Source: Dulcicalothrix desertica PCC 7102
Lineage (GTDB): Bacteria; Cyanobacteriota; Cyanobacteriia; Cyanobacteriales; Nostocaceae
NCBI RefSeq assembly: GCF_003991905.1
Contig: NZ_RSCL01000028.1
Coordinates: 60,390-124,389, forward strand
DNA: 64,000 bases
Direction of reading: 5' to 3'
This document shows, one piece after another, positions 26,920 through 36,665 of this stretch (within the stretch, counting starts at the first letter, position 1; every line of letters begins with the position of its first letter). A model generated the notes under the pieces. It did not search any database. It saw only the letters and a program-made list of their open reading frames with translations, and was not told the DNA's origin. The translations under genes and the position numbers were made by a program.

Positions 26920-27258
26920 ATGAGCGCAGTATCTTCTTCCAATTCTTTGCCTACACCAGAGTCTGAGTATTCTCGGTGTGTACGAGTCTGTCAAAACCGT
27001 GCTTGTCGTAAAGCTGGCGCCAAATCTGTGTTAGAAGCTTTTCAATCACATCCTGTTGATAATGTCAATATTACAGCAAGTAGTTGTTTAGGACAATGCG
27101 GTAATGGCCCGATGGTATTAGTTGTACCTGATATGGTATGGTACTGTGGTGTACGAGTAGAGGAAGTACCGTTGGTTGTTGAGCAGCATTTACAAAAAAA
27201 TCAAAGAGTCGAAAAAATGCTTTATGCTCGCTTCCATCCAAAGGGTGAAAATAATTAA
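26920..27258 (+). CDS. Thioredoxin-like 2Fe-2S ferredoxin domain protein
   Basis: About 112 residues. Four Cys arranged as CVRVCQNRACRK plus SSCLGQCGNGPM match the thioredoxin-like [2Fe-2S] ferredoxin fold (NuoE/HoxE C-terminal type, also small stand-alone proteins in cyanobacteria). It probably carries electrons in the cytoplasm; the partner is unknown. The ATG at 26920 lies beyond the cysK terminator, so it may have its own promoter. Confidence 0.85.
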   Translation: MSAVSSSNSLPTPESEYSRCVRVCQNRACRKAGAKSVLEAFQSHPVDNVNITASSCLGQCGNGPMVLVVPDMVWYCGVRVEEVPLVVEQHLQKNQRVEKMLYARFHPKGENN

Positions 27259-27270
27259 GACTTTAAATCA

Positions 27271-27930
27271 ATGAATATCCAGGAGTTGCGTCAATCGTTA
27301 AAACAAAAGTGGCTATACTATTACCAAGAAAATTGCCACTGGTTAGAAAAAATGCAAATTTGGGCAGTGTTTGATGGAGAACGGCGCCCATTATCTAGTT
27401 TTATATTAGCTACAGTTACGGTATTAGAACCAAACTTAGTTGACATTTTACCACTGCTTGTAGATTTAAATACAAATCCAGACGATATGATAGCAGCATT
27501 AGGTCTTAATTTTAATCCTGAAAACGAACTTAAAAAACTTAATAATGATAATGATAATCTAAATAAACGTACACAAGCACCAGAAGAAAGTAGCTATAAA
27601 CATCCTGAAAATAACCCAGTACAAATTATCCATATTACACCGAATAATTCATTACAACATCAGATGGTAGCAGTCGGGACTTCGTGTCGAAATGAAATTA
27701 AATCATTACAATCAGTAACGCTTGTAACTCAAAGTTCTATACGTGATATACCAGTATCAGCAGTAGCAATTGCACCACCAATAACTAGTAATTATAAGCT
27801 GGCGCCAGAAATACGCGAAAAAGTAAATCAACTATCAACCGTCAACCGTCGTAAGTTAGCAAATTGGATTGATGAATTTTGCCAAGGTCGTGACTGGGAT
27901 AAAGATGAATCTACTTTTATCCCATTTTAG
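27271..27930 (+). CDS. DUF5331 domain protein
   Basis: The 219-residue protein starts MNIQELRQSLKQKWLYYYQE, with WAVFDGERRPLSSFILATVT and LEPNLVDILPLLVDLNTNPD; this pattern fits the cyanobacterial DUF5331 family. A low-complexity Asn/Asp/Lys linker (residues 88-115) joins a C-terminal helical piece (VNQLSTVNRRKLANWIDEFC). No membrane segment. Function unknown. It follows the ferredoxin gene by 12 bp on the same strand and may share its transcript. Confidence 0.75.
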   Translation: MNIQELRQSLKQKWLYYYQENCHWLEKMQIWAVFDGERRPLSSFILATVTVLEPNLVDILPLLVDLNTNPDDMIAALGLNFNPENELKKLNNDNDNLNKRTQAPEESSYKHPENNPVQIIHITPNNSLQHQMVAVGTSCRNEIKSLQSVTLVTQSSIRDIPVSAVAIAPPITSNYKLAPEIREKVNQLSTVNRRKLANWIDEFCQGRDWDKDESTFIPF

Positions 27931-27942
27931 TTAAATTTTTGA

Positions 27943-28797
27943 TTAAATATTTTGTTGAAAAGTATCGCACTGGTCAATATTACCCGATTGAATACCACGT
28001 TTAAACCAAGTTACTCGCTGTGCAGAACTACCGTGAGTAAACGAGTCGGGTACTACATAACCCTGTGAACGTTCTTGTAAACGGTCGTCTCCAATACTGC
28101 TAGCAGCATTAATTGCTTCTTCGATATCACCTTGTTCTAAAATTTGGCGTGACCTTTGTGCGCGATTTGCCCAAACTCCTGCAAAACAGTCAGCTTGTAA
28201 TTCTAATCGTACCGAAAGCTGATTTGCTTGGGTTTTACTAGCTCGACTTTGTAAACTGCGAACTTTATCAGAAATACCAAGTTGGTTTTGGACGTGATGT
28301 CCCACTTCATGAGCTATAACATACGCTTGAGCAAAATCTCCAGGCGCCTGAAATTTATTTTTCAAATCTCGGTAAAAACTCAAGTCAATATAAACTTTTT
28401 CATCAGCAGGGCAATAAAAAGGCCCAACCGCAGAACTCGCCAAACCACAAGCAGATTCAACTCTACCTGAAAATAAAACTAACTTTGGTTCAACATAATT
28501 TCGTCCATTTTCTCTGAATACTTGATTCCAAACATCTTCTGTATCAGCTAAAACCACAGATACAAACTCAGCAGCTTGGTCTTCTGATGCAGAACGAGGG
28601 GAACGAGGAGAATTTACAGGAGGATTATTAGTTCTTGAACCTCCTTGCTGTAATATTACACTAGGGTCGCCACCTAACAGCGCCACAATTAGCGATAATA
28701 CTAATGCCCCAATACCACCACCCACTACAGGCCCACTTATCGAGGCGCCACGACGATCTTCAACATTATCACTTCGACGACCCAGTTGCCAACGCAT
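27943..28797 (-). CDS. Neutral zinc metallopeptidase, YpfJ family
   Basis: The 284-residue protein begins [17 protein letters not shown], has a membrane segment ([20 protein letters not shown]), a Pro/Ser linker, and the catalytic motif [15 protein letters not shown] (HEXXH) with [13 protein letters not shown] supplying the third ligand region. This is the YpfJ/KPN_02809 family of membrane-anchored zinc peptidases; substrates are unknown. The C-terminal domain should face the periplasm. It is last in the minus-strand run from 33309. Confidence 0.92.
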   Translation of the reverse strand: MRWQLGRRSDNVEDRRGASISGPVVGGGIGALVLSLIVALLGGDPSVILQQGGSRTNNPPVNSPRSPRSASEDQAAEFVSVVLADTEDVWNQVFRENGRNYVEPKLVLFSGRVESACGLASSAVGPFYCPADEKVYIDLSFYRDLKNKFQAPGDFAQAYVIAHEVGHHVQNQLGISDKVRSLQSRASKTQANQLSVRLELQADCFAGVWANRAQRSRQILEQGDIEEAINAASSIGDDRLQERSQGYVVPDSFTHGSSAQRVTWFKRGIQSGNIDQCDTFQQNI

Positions 28798-28918
28798 AGT
28801 TTTCTCAACTTTATACTCAACTACTCCCTACTTGGATGCATATTAAGTTTATTTATCTATAAAAGTCTTCTACCCAAAGGGCAAATTGTAGTAGAATCTA
28901 ATCATTCCATAGTGTTAA

Positions 28919-29641
28919 TTATTCTTCTTCCCAATCTTCATCATCTTGATAATACTGTACAGGCATCTCTCCGTGACTCTCTAAAATTTTTGGTTCTGCG
29001 AGAGCTATATCCATTGGATTAATTTTTTCTAATATGATATTGAATTTCCAACTATCGCCAAAATCATAAATAAAAGTTATATTTACGCCAGTTTGTAAAC
29101 ACAATTCACCAATCAAATAGTCTTCACTACTTTCAAGTTGTCTCATATAAGGATGACCGAGTTTTATAATGCTGCCATAACGGTCTTTATATGTAAACTC
29201 ATACAAATGTTCATAATCAAAATTATACGCATCAAGTATTATATCAGCCAAATCGCATAGTTGTAAATTCGCTGGTACTGAAATACGGCGCCAAATATTG
29301 CCAAGAGATACCTTAAAGATATAAATACCATCAGCAAATTCAAGTTCTGATAAAAGTAAATTATTTTCCCACTCTGGAAAATATGTTTGAAAATAAGACT
29401 TTAATATTCCAAATTTTGTTCCATTCTCATCATCAGAGTCTAACTCTTCATCTAATTCTTCAATTATTTTGTGTAAACCTTGATTGTTGATGCAAATGGA
29501 TTTCCCATAATGGAGGCGAAGCGTAGATGCACTATTTATATTACAACTAACTGGCACCCATTGGATAACAGTTGGGAATAAATGCTTCTCCTGTTTCTTG
29601 ATTTTGAAACCCTCTATTGATTCCGGCGCCGTATAATCCAA
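28919..29641 (-). CDS. Plasmid pRiA4b ORF-3 family protein, uncertain start
   Basis: The C-terminal 150 residues carry the family pattern YIFKVSLGNIWRRISVPANL, FDYEHLYEFTYKDRYG, TFIYDFGDSWKFNIILEKI and an acidic tail (YYQDDEDWEEE). The family function is unknown; members are often near mobile or defence genes. The first 32 codons overlap the upstream gene's 3' end out of frame and do not look like family sequence. No ATG, GTG or TTG offers a better start, so the 5' end may be truncated or rebuilt. Confidence 0.7.
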   Translation of the reverse strand: MDYTAPESIEGFKIKKQEKHLFPTVIQWVPVSCNINSASTLRLHYGKSICINNQGLHKIIEELDEELDSDDENGTKFGILKSYFQTYFPEWENNLLLSELEFADGIYIFKVSLGNIWRRISVPANLQLCDLADIILDAYNFDYEHLYEFTYKDRYGSIIKLGHPYMRQLESSEDYLIGELCLQTGVNITFIYDFGDSWKFNIILEKINPMDIALAEPKILESHGEMPVQYYQDDEDWEEE

Positions 29642-30299
29642 TTAGATTGTCTTCTATCCATTTAGCAGTTTCAGGATGCCCTAATTCGTTACACGAGTGT
29701 AGAGCAGCTATCCAACTTGCTAATACATGTGAATCATGTAGATGTACAGCGTAAAGTCCTTGCCAAATATTTCCAGGTACTGTAACTGGACTGGTAATAG
29801 TTTTTAATTTAGCTTCGGCGCCGTATGGCTCTATAATTTGGTTTTTTACTACTATAATTTTGCCAATATCTGATGCTGTTTCACCTTGCCAAGTGACAGT
29901 GCCATTTAATTCGTAATCCCATTGAGCGATAAAGTTAACTATTATGTATTGTAGCCACTCAATATATTTATAAAATTTTTCATGACCGTTCCATTCTATG
30001 CCACGTCCATTAAAAATTGGTTGCCACTGACAGTATAGTCCTGGTTGTCCTTTAGGAGGACGGTTATCGTCAATAATTGATGCGTCTGCTTCTGGGTGAG
30101 ACTCGTTAATAAAGTAACATCCTTCGTTACCTAATGGTAAACTAACAGCGTCGCGAAGCGAATCAGGAATTGTAGTCAGCATTGCTTCGTTGCGCTTAAC
30201 TCTTCGGGTACGAGCAAATTCCAATAGGTAAAGTACTTGAAAGTCATATAAAGGACGGTCAAGTTCAAAGTTACCAGTAAATGTAGTTGTGTATCCCAT
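29547..30299 (-). CDS. Conserved hypothetical protein of a family also seen in phages
   Basis: About 250 residues from MGYTTTFTGNFELDRPL. Blocks FARTRRVKRN, LPLGNEGCYFINES, PPKGQPGLYCQWQP, EWNGHEKFYKYIEWL and TVTWQGETASDIGKI recall a widespread unnamed family also found in phages (from memory). The last 90 residues (NIWQGLYAVHLHDSHVLASW) look like an unrelated extension. It overlaps the pRiA4b-type frame by 95 bp. No membrane segment. Function unknown. Confidence 0.65.
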   Translation of the reverse strand: MGYTTTFTGNFELDRPLYDFQVLYLLEFARTRRVKRNEAMLTTIPDSLRDAVSLPLGNEGCYFINESHPEADASIIDDNRPPKGQPGLYCQWQPIFNGRGIEWNGHEKFYKYIEWLQYIIVNFIAQWDYELNGTVTWQGETASDIGKIIVVKNQIIEPYGAEAKLKTITSPVTVPGNIWQGLYAVHLHDSHVLASWIAALHSCNELGHPETAKWIEDNLIGLYGAGINRGFQNQETGEAFIPNCYPMGAS

Positions 30300-30349
30300 A
30301 AATTTTTTTTGTGGGACAGGCATTATGGCCTATCCCTATATAATAGAAT

Positions 30350-30955
30350 TTAATCGTTGATTGCATTTAACAACACTTCAGATAAGCTCATATCTTCCAT
30401 ATCTTCCATTGTAATTGTGTCACAAATATCAAACTTGGCGCCTGCGCTTTGCAGTTCGTCATCTAATACTTTTAAAAAGCGTGTTGCTTGCTGGTCGGTT
30501 CCAACTTGAATAAAAGAAAGTGCTAATTCCTCATCACGTTCCATACGTCGAGATGCTTCGATAATGACTCGCATTACAGCTTTACGGTCGTCGGGTTCTC
30601 CGTCGGTTATGACTAAAATGGTTTCTCCGTTTGGTTTGGTTTGACCGACGTTTTTACGTTCAAAGTAATTATCTGTGGCGTGTTTTAATACACCTGCTAA
30701 GTCCGTGGTTCCCGAAGGGTCATTTTCTACAAAGATTTGGGAAACTTTGTTGGAAGTTACGTTTTCGTAGCGTTTGAATTTACCTGAAAAGACGTAAACA
30801 GTAATGCCATCTGGGTCAAATTGTTCACACTTACTCGCTAATGCAAAAGTAGATTCTTGTGCTGTGAACCAGCGGTTTTTGCCTCCTTTTTGGTCAGGAG
30901 TTGCCATACTACCACTCTTATCAATGATTAATGTGTAATCACGATTTTCTAACAT
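30350..30955 (-). CDS. vWA-domain protein (tandem copy 2)
   Basis: A 201-residue single von Willebrand A domain. The MIDAS motif is LIIDKSGSM with the later T (GTTDLAG) and D (VITDGEPDD). It resembles the stand-alone, TerY-like vWA proteins of bacterial stress and conflict loci. Strongly similar along its length to the copy at 31000. It probably binds a protein partner through Mg2+ in the cytoplasm. It belongs to the operon-like run with ExbB/ExbD. Confidence 0.88.
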   Translation of the reverse strand: MLENRDYTLIIDKSGSMATPDQKGGKNRWFTAQESTFALASKCEQFDPDGITVYVFSGKFKRYENVTSNKVSQIFVENDPSGTTDLAGVLKHATDNYFERKNVGQTKPNGETILVITDGEPDDRKAVMRVIIEASRRMERDEELALSFIQVGTDQQATRFLKVLDDELQSAGAKFDICDTITMEDMEDMSLSEVLLNAIND

Positions 30956-30999
30956 CGTTATATTCTCCTATATTAATTATTCACATTCCTTTGTAAATA

Positions 31000-31605
31000 T
31001 TAATCGTTTATTGCGTTCATTAAAATTTCTGCAAGACTCATGTCTTCCATGTCATCTAACGTCACAGTATCACAAATATCGAACTTGGCGCCGACTCCAG
31101 TCAACTGGTCGTCTAACGCTTTCAGGAATTTTGTAGCTGAGGGGTCTGAACCAACTTGAATTAAAGTAATTGCTAATTCTTCGTCTCGCTCCATTTGTCG
31201 AGATGCGTTAATTATTACCTCGAATACGGCTTTTCTATCGTCTGGCTCGCCGTCTGTTACTACTATTATAGTCTCACCATTTGGTTTTGTTTGACCCGAA
31301 GCTTTACGCTGGAAATAATTATCTGTCGCATTTTGTAACACACCCGCTAAGTTTGTAGTTCCTGCTGGGTCATTTTCCATAAATATTTGTGCGACTTTCT
31401 GTGAAGTTACATCATCATAACGTTTAAACTTCCCTGAGAATACGTATACAGTAATTCCATCGGGGTCAAATTGCTCACATTTACGTGCCAAGGCAAGCGT
31501 AGATTCCTGCGCGATATCCCAGCGACTTTTACCTCCCACTTGGTCGGGGGTGGACATACTGCCGCTTTTGTCGATAATTAGTGTGTAATCACGGTTACTT
31601 GTCAT
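31000..31605 (-). CDS. vWA-domain protein (tandem copy 1)
   Basis: About 201 residues starting MTSNRDYTLIIDKSGSMSTP. MIDAS residues are intact (DKSGSM, GTTNLAG, VVTDGEPDD). It is a tandem duplicate of the 30350 gene, sharing for example EQFDPDGITVYVFSGKFKRY. The frame is open upstream to 31677, but the ATG at 31605 gives the start that matches its sister. It follows exbD by 73 bp. Confidence 0.88.
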   Translation of the reverse strand: MTSNRDYTLIIDKSGSMSTPDQVGGKSRWDIAQESTLALARKCEQFDPDGITVYVFSGKFKRYDDVTSQKVAQIFMENDPAGTTNLAGVLQNATDNYFQRKASGQTKPNGETIIVVTDGEPDDRKAVFEVIINASRQMERDEELAITLIQVGSDPSATKFLKALDDQLTGVGAKFDICDTVTLDDMEDMSLAEILMNAIND

Positions 31606-31678
31606 GTCAGTCATGTTTATGAATTGGATATTAGCTAGATGTTGACCTGCTGTTCCAAATATAACCGCTGATGACAAA

Positions 31679-32086
31679 TTATTGTCTTTGGGTTTCTACC
31701 GCAATACGTAAACCAGGTATCTGACGTAGACTATCCATAACTGCGACAAAATTACCGTAGTTACTGTTTTGATCTGCGCTAACAGCAACTAACTGACCTT
31801 GGCTATTTCCAACTATACCTTGGACTTCCTGGGTTAAATTTTGTATATCAACTTGTTTGTCGTTAACAGTAATTTGTCCTTGCGAGTCAATAGTAAGAAT
31901 AATATCTGCTTCACCTAAAGTTTGCTCTTGCTGGGTTCCGGCTTTTGGTAAATCAACGGGTAATCCTCCGGTACTTGTTAATGATAAGCTAGAGAATATA
32001 AAAAATGTCAAAATCGCAAACACTACATCAATCATTGGCACGATGTTAATCTGTGCTGGAATATCTTGGTCATCGGGAAGACGCAT
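31679..32086 (-). CDS. exbD: ExbD/TolR family proton-channel subunit
   Basis: The 135-residue protein has one N-terminal membrane segment carrying the conserved Asp (VPMIDVVFAILTFFIFSSL) and a periplasmic domain (LTIDSQGQITVNDKQVDIQN). With ExbB it uses the proton gradient to drive a periplasmic partner, commonly TonB. Here no tonB gene is visible, and vWA genes follow instead. Its start overlaps exbB by 17 bp, so translation is probably coupled. Confidence 0.9.
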   Translation of the reverse strand: MRLPDDQDIPAQINIVPMIDVVFAILTFFIFSSLSLTSTGGLPVDLPKAGTQQEQTLGEADIILTIDSQGQITVNDKQVDIQNLTQEVQGIVGNSQGQLVAVSADQNSNYGNFVAVMDSLRQIPGLRIAVETQRQ

Positions 32087-32723
32087 AAGATTTTTCTCCT
32101 CTTTCGTAACGGCGCCGATAAAGCAATTCTAATTGTCCACCATGTTCTTGAATAAAAGCCATCTGACGTTGATGCAAACCTCGAAACATGTTAGCAAATA
32201 ATAAAGTAAAAATTGCTACAACTAAACCTGATGCCGTTGAAACAAGCGCTTCGCTTATGCCACCAGTCACACCAAGAGTTCTGGCACCACCGATACCATT
32301 ACTACCTAAAGAAGCGAAGGAAGCAATTAATCCTAGTACGGTTCCCAAGAGGCCGAGTAAAGGCGCCAGGGAAATAATTGTATCAAAAACAGTTTGAAAG
32401 CGTTTTAAAATAGGAATTTCAGCGCAAGCAGAACTTTCAAGCGCAAGTCGAAACTCTTCGGGGGTACTTTCTTCAAGTTCAAGTGCTGCCAAAAATATAC
32501 GAGCAATTGGTAAATCAGTATTTTGCTTTAGCTTATCGAGGGTACTAACTACATTATTATGTTTATAAAGGCTTAAAACTTCCTTGACAACACGCTCTTG
32601 GCGCCCGTTAATTTGCATCCAAAATAACATACGCTCAATAATTAGCGACACAGCCAAAATCGAAAACCCTAGCAGGGGGTACATTACAACCCCACCCGCA
32701 GCAAATATATTACCAATTCCCAT
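32070..32723 (-). CDS. exbB: MotA/TolQ/ExbB family proton-channel protein
   Basis: The 217-residue protein has three membrane segments: an N-terminal one (MYPLLGFSILAVSLIIERML) and two near the C-terminus (SLAPLLGLLGTVLGLIASF; GISEALVSTASGLVVAIFTL) that hold the TolQ-type GLLGTVLG and EALVSTASGL motifs. It forms the pentameric stator around an ExbD dimer. First gene of a coupled exbB-exbD-vWA-vWA run on the minus strand. Confidence 0.9.
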   Translation of the reverse strand: MGIGNIFAAGGVVMYPLLGFSILAVSLIIERMLFWMQINGRQERVVKEVLSLYKHNNVVSTLDKLKQNTDLPIARIFLAALELEESTPEEFRLALESSACAEIPILKRFQTVFDTIISLAPLLGLLGTVLGLIASFASLGSNGIGGARTLGVTGGISEALVSTASGLVVAIFTLLFANMFRGLHQRQMAFIQEHGGQLELLYRRRYERGEKSYASSR

Positions 32724-32787
32724 ATTTTAGATTTGAGTTGATGAACAACACCAACCTAGGGTAACAGATTTTCTTAGAGACGTGATA

Positions 32788-33309
32788 TTACATGCGTCTG
32801 TATATCGATTCTAACCAGGTTGGACAATGTTGAATCACCCAGGCGTACTTCGTATACGGACTATAAATAACACGATACCAATCTTTCTCAGCAAGTTGGT
32901 CGTAAGTTTCACGGATATCTCGTATCAATCTTAGTGAACCAACTTTTTCAAACTCTCCATCATAACGTACACCAGAGCGAAATCTTCGACGTTTACTCTT
33001 CAAACGTACAGCTTCCACGTGTAAAATACCTTGTTGTGCATCAGCAAGATGGTTACGAATATGGCGCCAACAAGTAACAAACGATAATACTGTATATACA
33101 AGTAGCAAGAAAATCAAAGTTCTAGCAAACATTTGCGTTTCAAAACTGACATTTGGTTTTGCTAGAATATGTACTGGCACAAATCCAAACAGAAAACTAA
33201 ATCCAATTGCCCCAATAATGAATACAATCAGTGGTGCAAACGCTTTTCTTCGTAACCACACACGCTGCTGTGGGGTCATAGGTAAAGTTACAATATTCTT
33301 ATTAATCAT
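32788..33309 (-). CDS. Two-pass membrane protein of unknown function
   Basis: The 173-residue protein has two membrane segments (FAPLIVFIIGAIGFSFLFGF and ARTLIFLLLVYTVLSFVTCW), followed by a basic cytoplasmic domain with RLKSKRRRFRSGVRYDGEFE and DWYRVIYSPYTKYAWVI. I recognise no family. It lies 64 bp upstream of exbB on the same strand and could share its transcript. Confidence 0.65.
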   Translation of the reverse strand: MINKNIVTLPMTPQQRVWLRRKAFAPLIVFIIGAIGFSFLFGFVPVHILAKPNVSFETQMFARTLIFLLLVYTVLSFVTCWRHIRNHLADAQQGILHVEAVRLKSKRRRFRSGVRYDGEFEKVGSLRLIRDIRETYDQLAEKDWYRVIYSPYTKYAWVIQHCPTWLESIYRRM

Positions 33310-33622
33310 TGCCCACCTAGCATTTTATAAATATTATAGTTATGCCTTTTATTCTTAGTAGATGCTTATACCTGTGCCCTTAATTGAGCTGTCATTTAAG
33401 ACGAAGGTGCCGTCTCAACGTTCCTACCAATGCAAGTATACCCACATTGTAAATATTTATTAAGTTAATAATAAAATATATTTTTGCAAATGGTACAAAT
33501 TATACTAAGTATTGTTTTTGTAAATGATTGATATAATCTAGACCTTATGCCGTAACATGTGGTACAAAGTCTCAGATGTACATTAATATATTAAACACCA
33601 GCGTCTCAAAGAGTGGATATTC
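33310..33622. other. Divergent intergenic region, 313 bp
   Basis: AT-rich spacer between the divergent genes at 33309 (minus) and 33623 (plus). GACGAAGGTGCCGTCTCAAC-like imperfect pairing occurs near 33400-33420, but I cannot name an RNA or protein site. Promoters for both neighbours should lie here. Confidence 0.5.
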
Positions 33623-33814
33623 ATGAGCGATACACCAGATAATTCACAAAAGTGGTATATAGTCAGGCGCCCAGTTGGGCACTGTGAGATAGTTAATGAT
33701 AATGTAGAAAGCAATAGCGAAGTTATTGAGAAGTGGGGTCCGTTTGATTCGCAGGGAGACGCTATTGCTCGTCGCATTGGATTAATTCGTGCTGGAAAAT
33801 GTCAACCGCAATAG
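33623..33814 (+). CDS. Small conserved cyanobacterial protein
   Basis: The 63-residue protein contains QKWYIVRRPVGHCEIV, EKWGPFDSQGDAIARRIGLI and RAGKCQPQ. The WYIV...CEIV...WGPF..Q..AIARR.GLIRAGKCQP pattern is one I associate with a small, widespread cyanobacterial family of unknown function. No membrane segment. It stands alone, transcribed divergently from the membrane-protein/exbBD run. ATG at 33623; no strong Shine-Dalgarno. Confidence 0.7.
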   Translation: MSDTPDNSQKWYIVRRPVGHCEIVNDNVESNSEVIEKWGPFDSQGDAIARRIGLIRAGKCQPQ

Positions 33815-33957
33815 TGCTTTTTGTCACTAATTTTGGGGAGTAGGGCCCTTGCTTCGTGCCTCTTCTCTGTGTCTCTGTGGTAAAAATAAATACTATTTGG
33901 AACGGGCAAGGATGCCCATTCCACTCTTAAGTGTCATCATTCCACTCTTAAGTGCTT

Positions 33958-35247
33958 TTACTTTCCTGCGGCAGTATTGGTAATGCTTCTACCTGCAATT
34001 TTGTTACCTAAGACTTCTACAGCTTTTGCAAATTGTGGGTCTTTGAGGGTGCCAAGTTTATCACGTTCGCGTAACCACAAGTCTTGTTCTTGTTTCTGTG
34101 TTAACTCGACTTTGATATCAGGGTCAATACCATGCTTATTAATATCTCTACCGTTAGGAGTAAAGTATTTCGCGATAGTCACTGCAACACCTGAACCATC
34201 ATCTAACGGACGCACTGACTGTACTAACCCTTTACCGAAGGTTTGCGAACCTACTAAAACTGCACGCTTGTTGTCTTGCAAGGCGCCAGAAAGGATTTCA
34301 CTTGCACTCGCAGAACCTTTATTAACTAATATTACCAAAGGTTTGTTAGTTAATGCTCTACCACTGGCAACTTCGCGCTCTTGCTCTCCTTGACGGTCTT
34401 TTGTTGATACTATAGTACCACTATTTAACCACATACGAGCAATTTCAACGCTTGAGAAGAGTAAACCACCTGGGTTGCCACGTAAGTCAAGAATATAGCC
34501 AGGAACTTGCTTTTGCTCTAAAGCTTTAATAGCGGCTTGCATTTCTTTTCCTGCATTGGCGCTAAACTGGTTGAGGCGTATATAACCGATATTACCAATA
34601 GGTGTTTTTTGCTGTGAGAATTTAACTGGGTGAATTTCGATTTTTGCACGGGCAATTTCAAAATCTTTTCGCTGACCGTTTCGCAAAATGGTTAATTTGA
34701 CTTTGGTACCAGCTTCACCTCTAATTAATGATACCGCTTGGTTGGTATCCATTCCTTCTGTGCTTTTACCGTTGATATTTGTTATAATATCCTTCGCTAA
34801 AACACCAGCTTTAAATGCTGGTGTGTCTTCTATTGGTGCGATTACAGTAAGTTTTTTCGTTTTTTCATCAAGACCTATTTGAATACCAATACCCGTGAGT
34901 TCTCCAGAGGTATCGACTTGCATGTTTTTAAACTCTTCGGGATCCATAAACCGGGTGTATGGGTCATCGAGCTTTTTGAGCATTTCCCGAATTGACTTAT
35001 AAGCTTCCTGCTTGCTACTGTAGGACTTGTTTAAATACTGTTTACGAGTAGCTTGCCAGTCTACTTGGTTGAATGTACCATCTACGTACTGGCGATTAAT
35101 AATTTGCCATACTTCGTCCACTAACTCTTTTGGACTTTCTTTAAACAGTGCTTGTCCTCGTGAGTGAATGCCTAGGCCAGTAAATGCGATTGTAGTTAGC
35201 GTTACTGCCGTAGCACCCAAAACAAGTCCATTTTTAGTAATTACCAT
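33958..35247 (-). CDS. Carboxyl-terminal processing protease with PDZ domain
   Basis: About 429 residues from MVITKNGLVLGATAV, with an uncleaved or cleaved N-terminal signal segment. Then an N-domain (DEVWQIINRQYVDGTFNQVD), a PDZ domain (GELTGIGIQIGLDE ... PAFKAGVLAKDIITNINGKS), and the S41 core with nucleophile KGSASASEI and general-base Lys in GSQTFGKGLVQSV. Ctp proteases trim C-termini of periplasmic/lumenal proteins; CtpA matures photosystem II protein D1. Which of CtpA/B/C this is I cannot settle. The ATG at 35247 is chosen because upstream codons lack signal-peptide character. Confidence 0.93.
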   Translation of the reverse strand: MVITKNGLVLGATAVTLTTIAFTGLGIHSRGQALFKESPKELVDEVWQIINRQYVDGTFNQVDWQATRKQYLNKSYSSKQEAYKSIREMLKKLDDPYTRFMDPEEFKNMQVDTSGELTGIGIQIGLDEKTKKLTVIAPIEDTPAFKAGVLAKDIITNINGKSTEGMDTNQAVSLIRGEAGTKVKLTILRNGQRKDFEIARAKIEIHPVKFSQQKTPIGNIGYIRLNQFSANAGKEMQAAIKALEQKQVPGYILDLRGNPGGLLFSSVEIARMWLNSGTIVSTKDRQGEQEREVASGRALTNKPLVILVNKGSASASEILSGALQDNKRAVLVGSQTFGKGLVQSVRPLDDGSGVAVTIAKYFTPNGRDINKHGIDPDIKVELTQKQEQDLWLRERDKLGTLKDPQFAKAVEVLGNKIAGRSITNTAAGK

Positions 35248-35408
35248 AATACACAGTTGCGCGGAATGGGAGATTTTATAAGTCGGTATGCTCAATCTAA
35301 CACACGCTACTGCTGTACTGAGTGAGCATATCTTGCTATTTCTCAAAATTGTCGCTTATATCCGGTGATTTGTGTGGTCGATAATACAAACTTTACAAAT
35401 CAGGTTGG

Positions 35409-35433
35409 GAGACGTGACATGTCACGTCTCTAC
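35409..35433. repeat. Variant palindrome (GAGACGTGACA plus complement)
   Basis: A 22-bp perfect palindrome (35409-35430) plus TAC, with TGACATGTCA at the core instead of TTACATGTAA. It lies 3 bp beyond the ispG stop on the minus strand, between ispG and the Ctp gene. Confidence 0.8.
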
Positions 35434-35435
35434 AT

Positions 35436-36665
35436 TTATTCTGGTTCTACCCAGCGACCGTCGGTTTTGATTAGGTTAATTAGTTCTTCGACTCCTTTGT
35501 CTTCGGGGACTTTTTTGATTTCTTCACGACCTCGATATAGGGAAATGTAACCGGGTGTTTTTCCTACATATCCATAGTCTGCATCTGCCATTTCTCCTGG
35601 CCCGTTGACAATACAACCCATTACTGCGATGTCGAGTCCTGTTAGGTGTTTTGTTGCTTCCCTGACTTTGTGTAAAACTTCTTCAAGGTTAAATAATGTG
35701 CGTCCACAAGATGGACATGCAACGTATTCCACCATTGTTTTACGTAAACCCAATGCTTGCAGGATACTGTAGCATACTGGTATTTCTTTTTCCGGCGCCT
35801 CAGTCAAGCTCACACGAATAGTATCACCAATACCATCGGTAAGTAGTGCCGCAATTCCCGCTGTTGATTTTATACGACCGTATTCTCCATCTCCAGCTTC
35901 AGTAACTCCCAAGTGTAAAGGATAGTCCATTCCTAAATCATCCATGCGCTTTGCCATGAGACGATAGGCAGCTACCATTACAGGAACACGTGAAGCTTTC
36001 ATTGAAATAACGATGTTATGAAAATCGAGCGATTCACAAATACGAATAAATTCCAGCGCGGATTCTACCATTCCTTCGGGTGTATCACCGTAAGTAAATA
36101 GCATTCTTTCTGCTAACGAACCATGATTTACACCAATACGCAACGCTTTATTTTGGTCACGAAGTGATATAACTAACGGTTCGAGAGTTTCACGAATTTT
36201 TTCACCAATTTCTTTAAATTCTTGTGGTGTATACTCTGTACGGGTTGCGTTTGGCTTTTCAAATACGTACAAACCCGGATTAATTCTAACCTTCTCGATA
36301 TGCTTGGCTACTTCCAAAGCGATTTTCATCCCGTTATGATGAACGTCGGCTACGATAGGTACATCTTTATAGGTTTGTTTGAGTTTTTGTTTGATTTCTG
36401 CCAAGGCTTTGGCATGTGCCATACTTGGCACAGTGACGCGAACTATTTCGCAACCAACTTCATGCAGGCGCCGAATAGCAGCAACAGAACCCTCAATATC
36501 AAGGGTATCTTCATTAATCATCGACTGTACCACCACGGGGTATCCGCCACCAATAGTGATATTACCCACTTTCACCGGACGAGTTTTGCGCCTTTTGATT
36601 GTAGTGTCAAAAGTCGGTTGGGTAGGTACCGTGTTGTTTGTAGTCAGCGTAGGCAGTGTTTGCAT
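35436..36665 (-). CDS. ispG: 4-hydroxy-3-methylbut-2-enyl diphosphate synthase
   Basis: The 409-residue protein opens the conserved region with [20 protein letters not shown] and [10 protein letters not shown]. The three 4Fe-4S Cys are in [10 protein letters not shown] and [11 protein letters not shown]. It converts MEcPP to HMBPP in the methylerythritol phosphate pathway, using ferredoxin or flavodoxin electrons in cyanobacteria. It is upstream of the Ctp gene on the same strand, separated by a palindrome. Confidence 0.96.
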   Translation of the reverse strand: MQTLPTLTTNNTVPTQPTFDTTIKRRKTRPVKVGNITIGGGYPVVVQSMINEDTLDIEGSVAAIRRLHEVGCEIVRVTVPSMAHAKALAEIKQKLKQTYKDVPIVADVHHNGMKIALEVAKHIEKVRINPGLYVFEKPNATRTEYTPQEFKEIGEKIRETLEPLVISLRDQNKALRIGVNHGSLAERMLFTYGDTPEGMVESALEFIRICESLDFHNIVISMKASRVPVMVAAYRLMAKRMDDLGMDYPLHLGVTEAGDGEYGRIKSTAGIAALLTDGIGDTIRVSLTEAPEKEIPVCYSILQALGLRKTMVEYVACPSCGRTLFNLEEVLHKVREATKHLTGLDIAVMGCIVNGPGEMADADYGYVGKTPGYISLYRGREEIKKVPEDKGVEELINLIKTDGRWVEPE

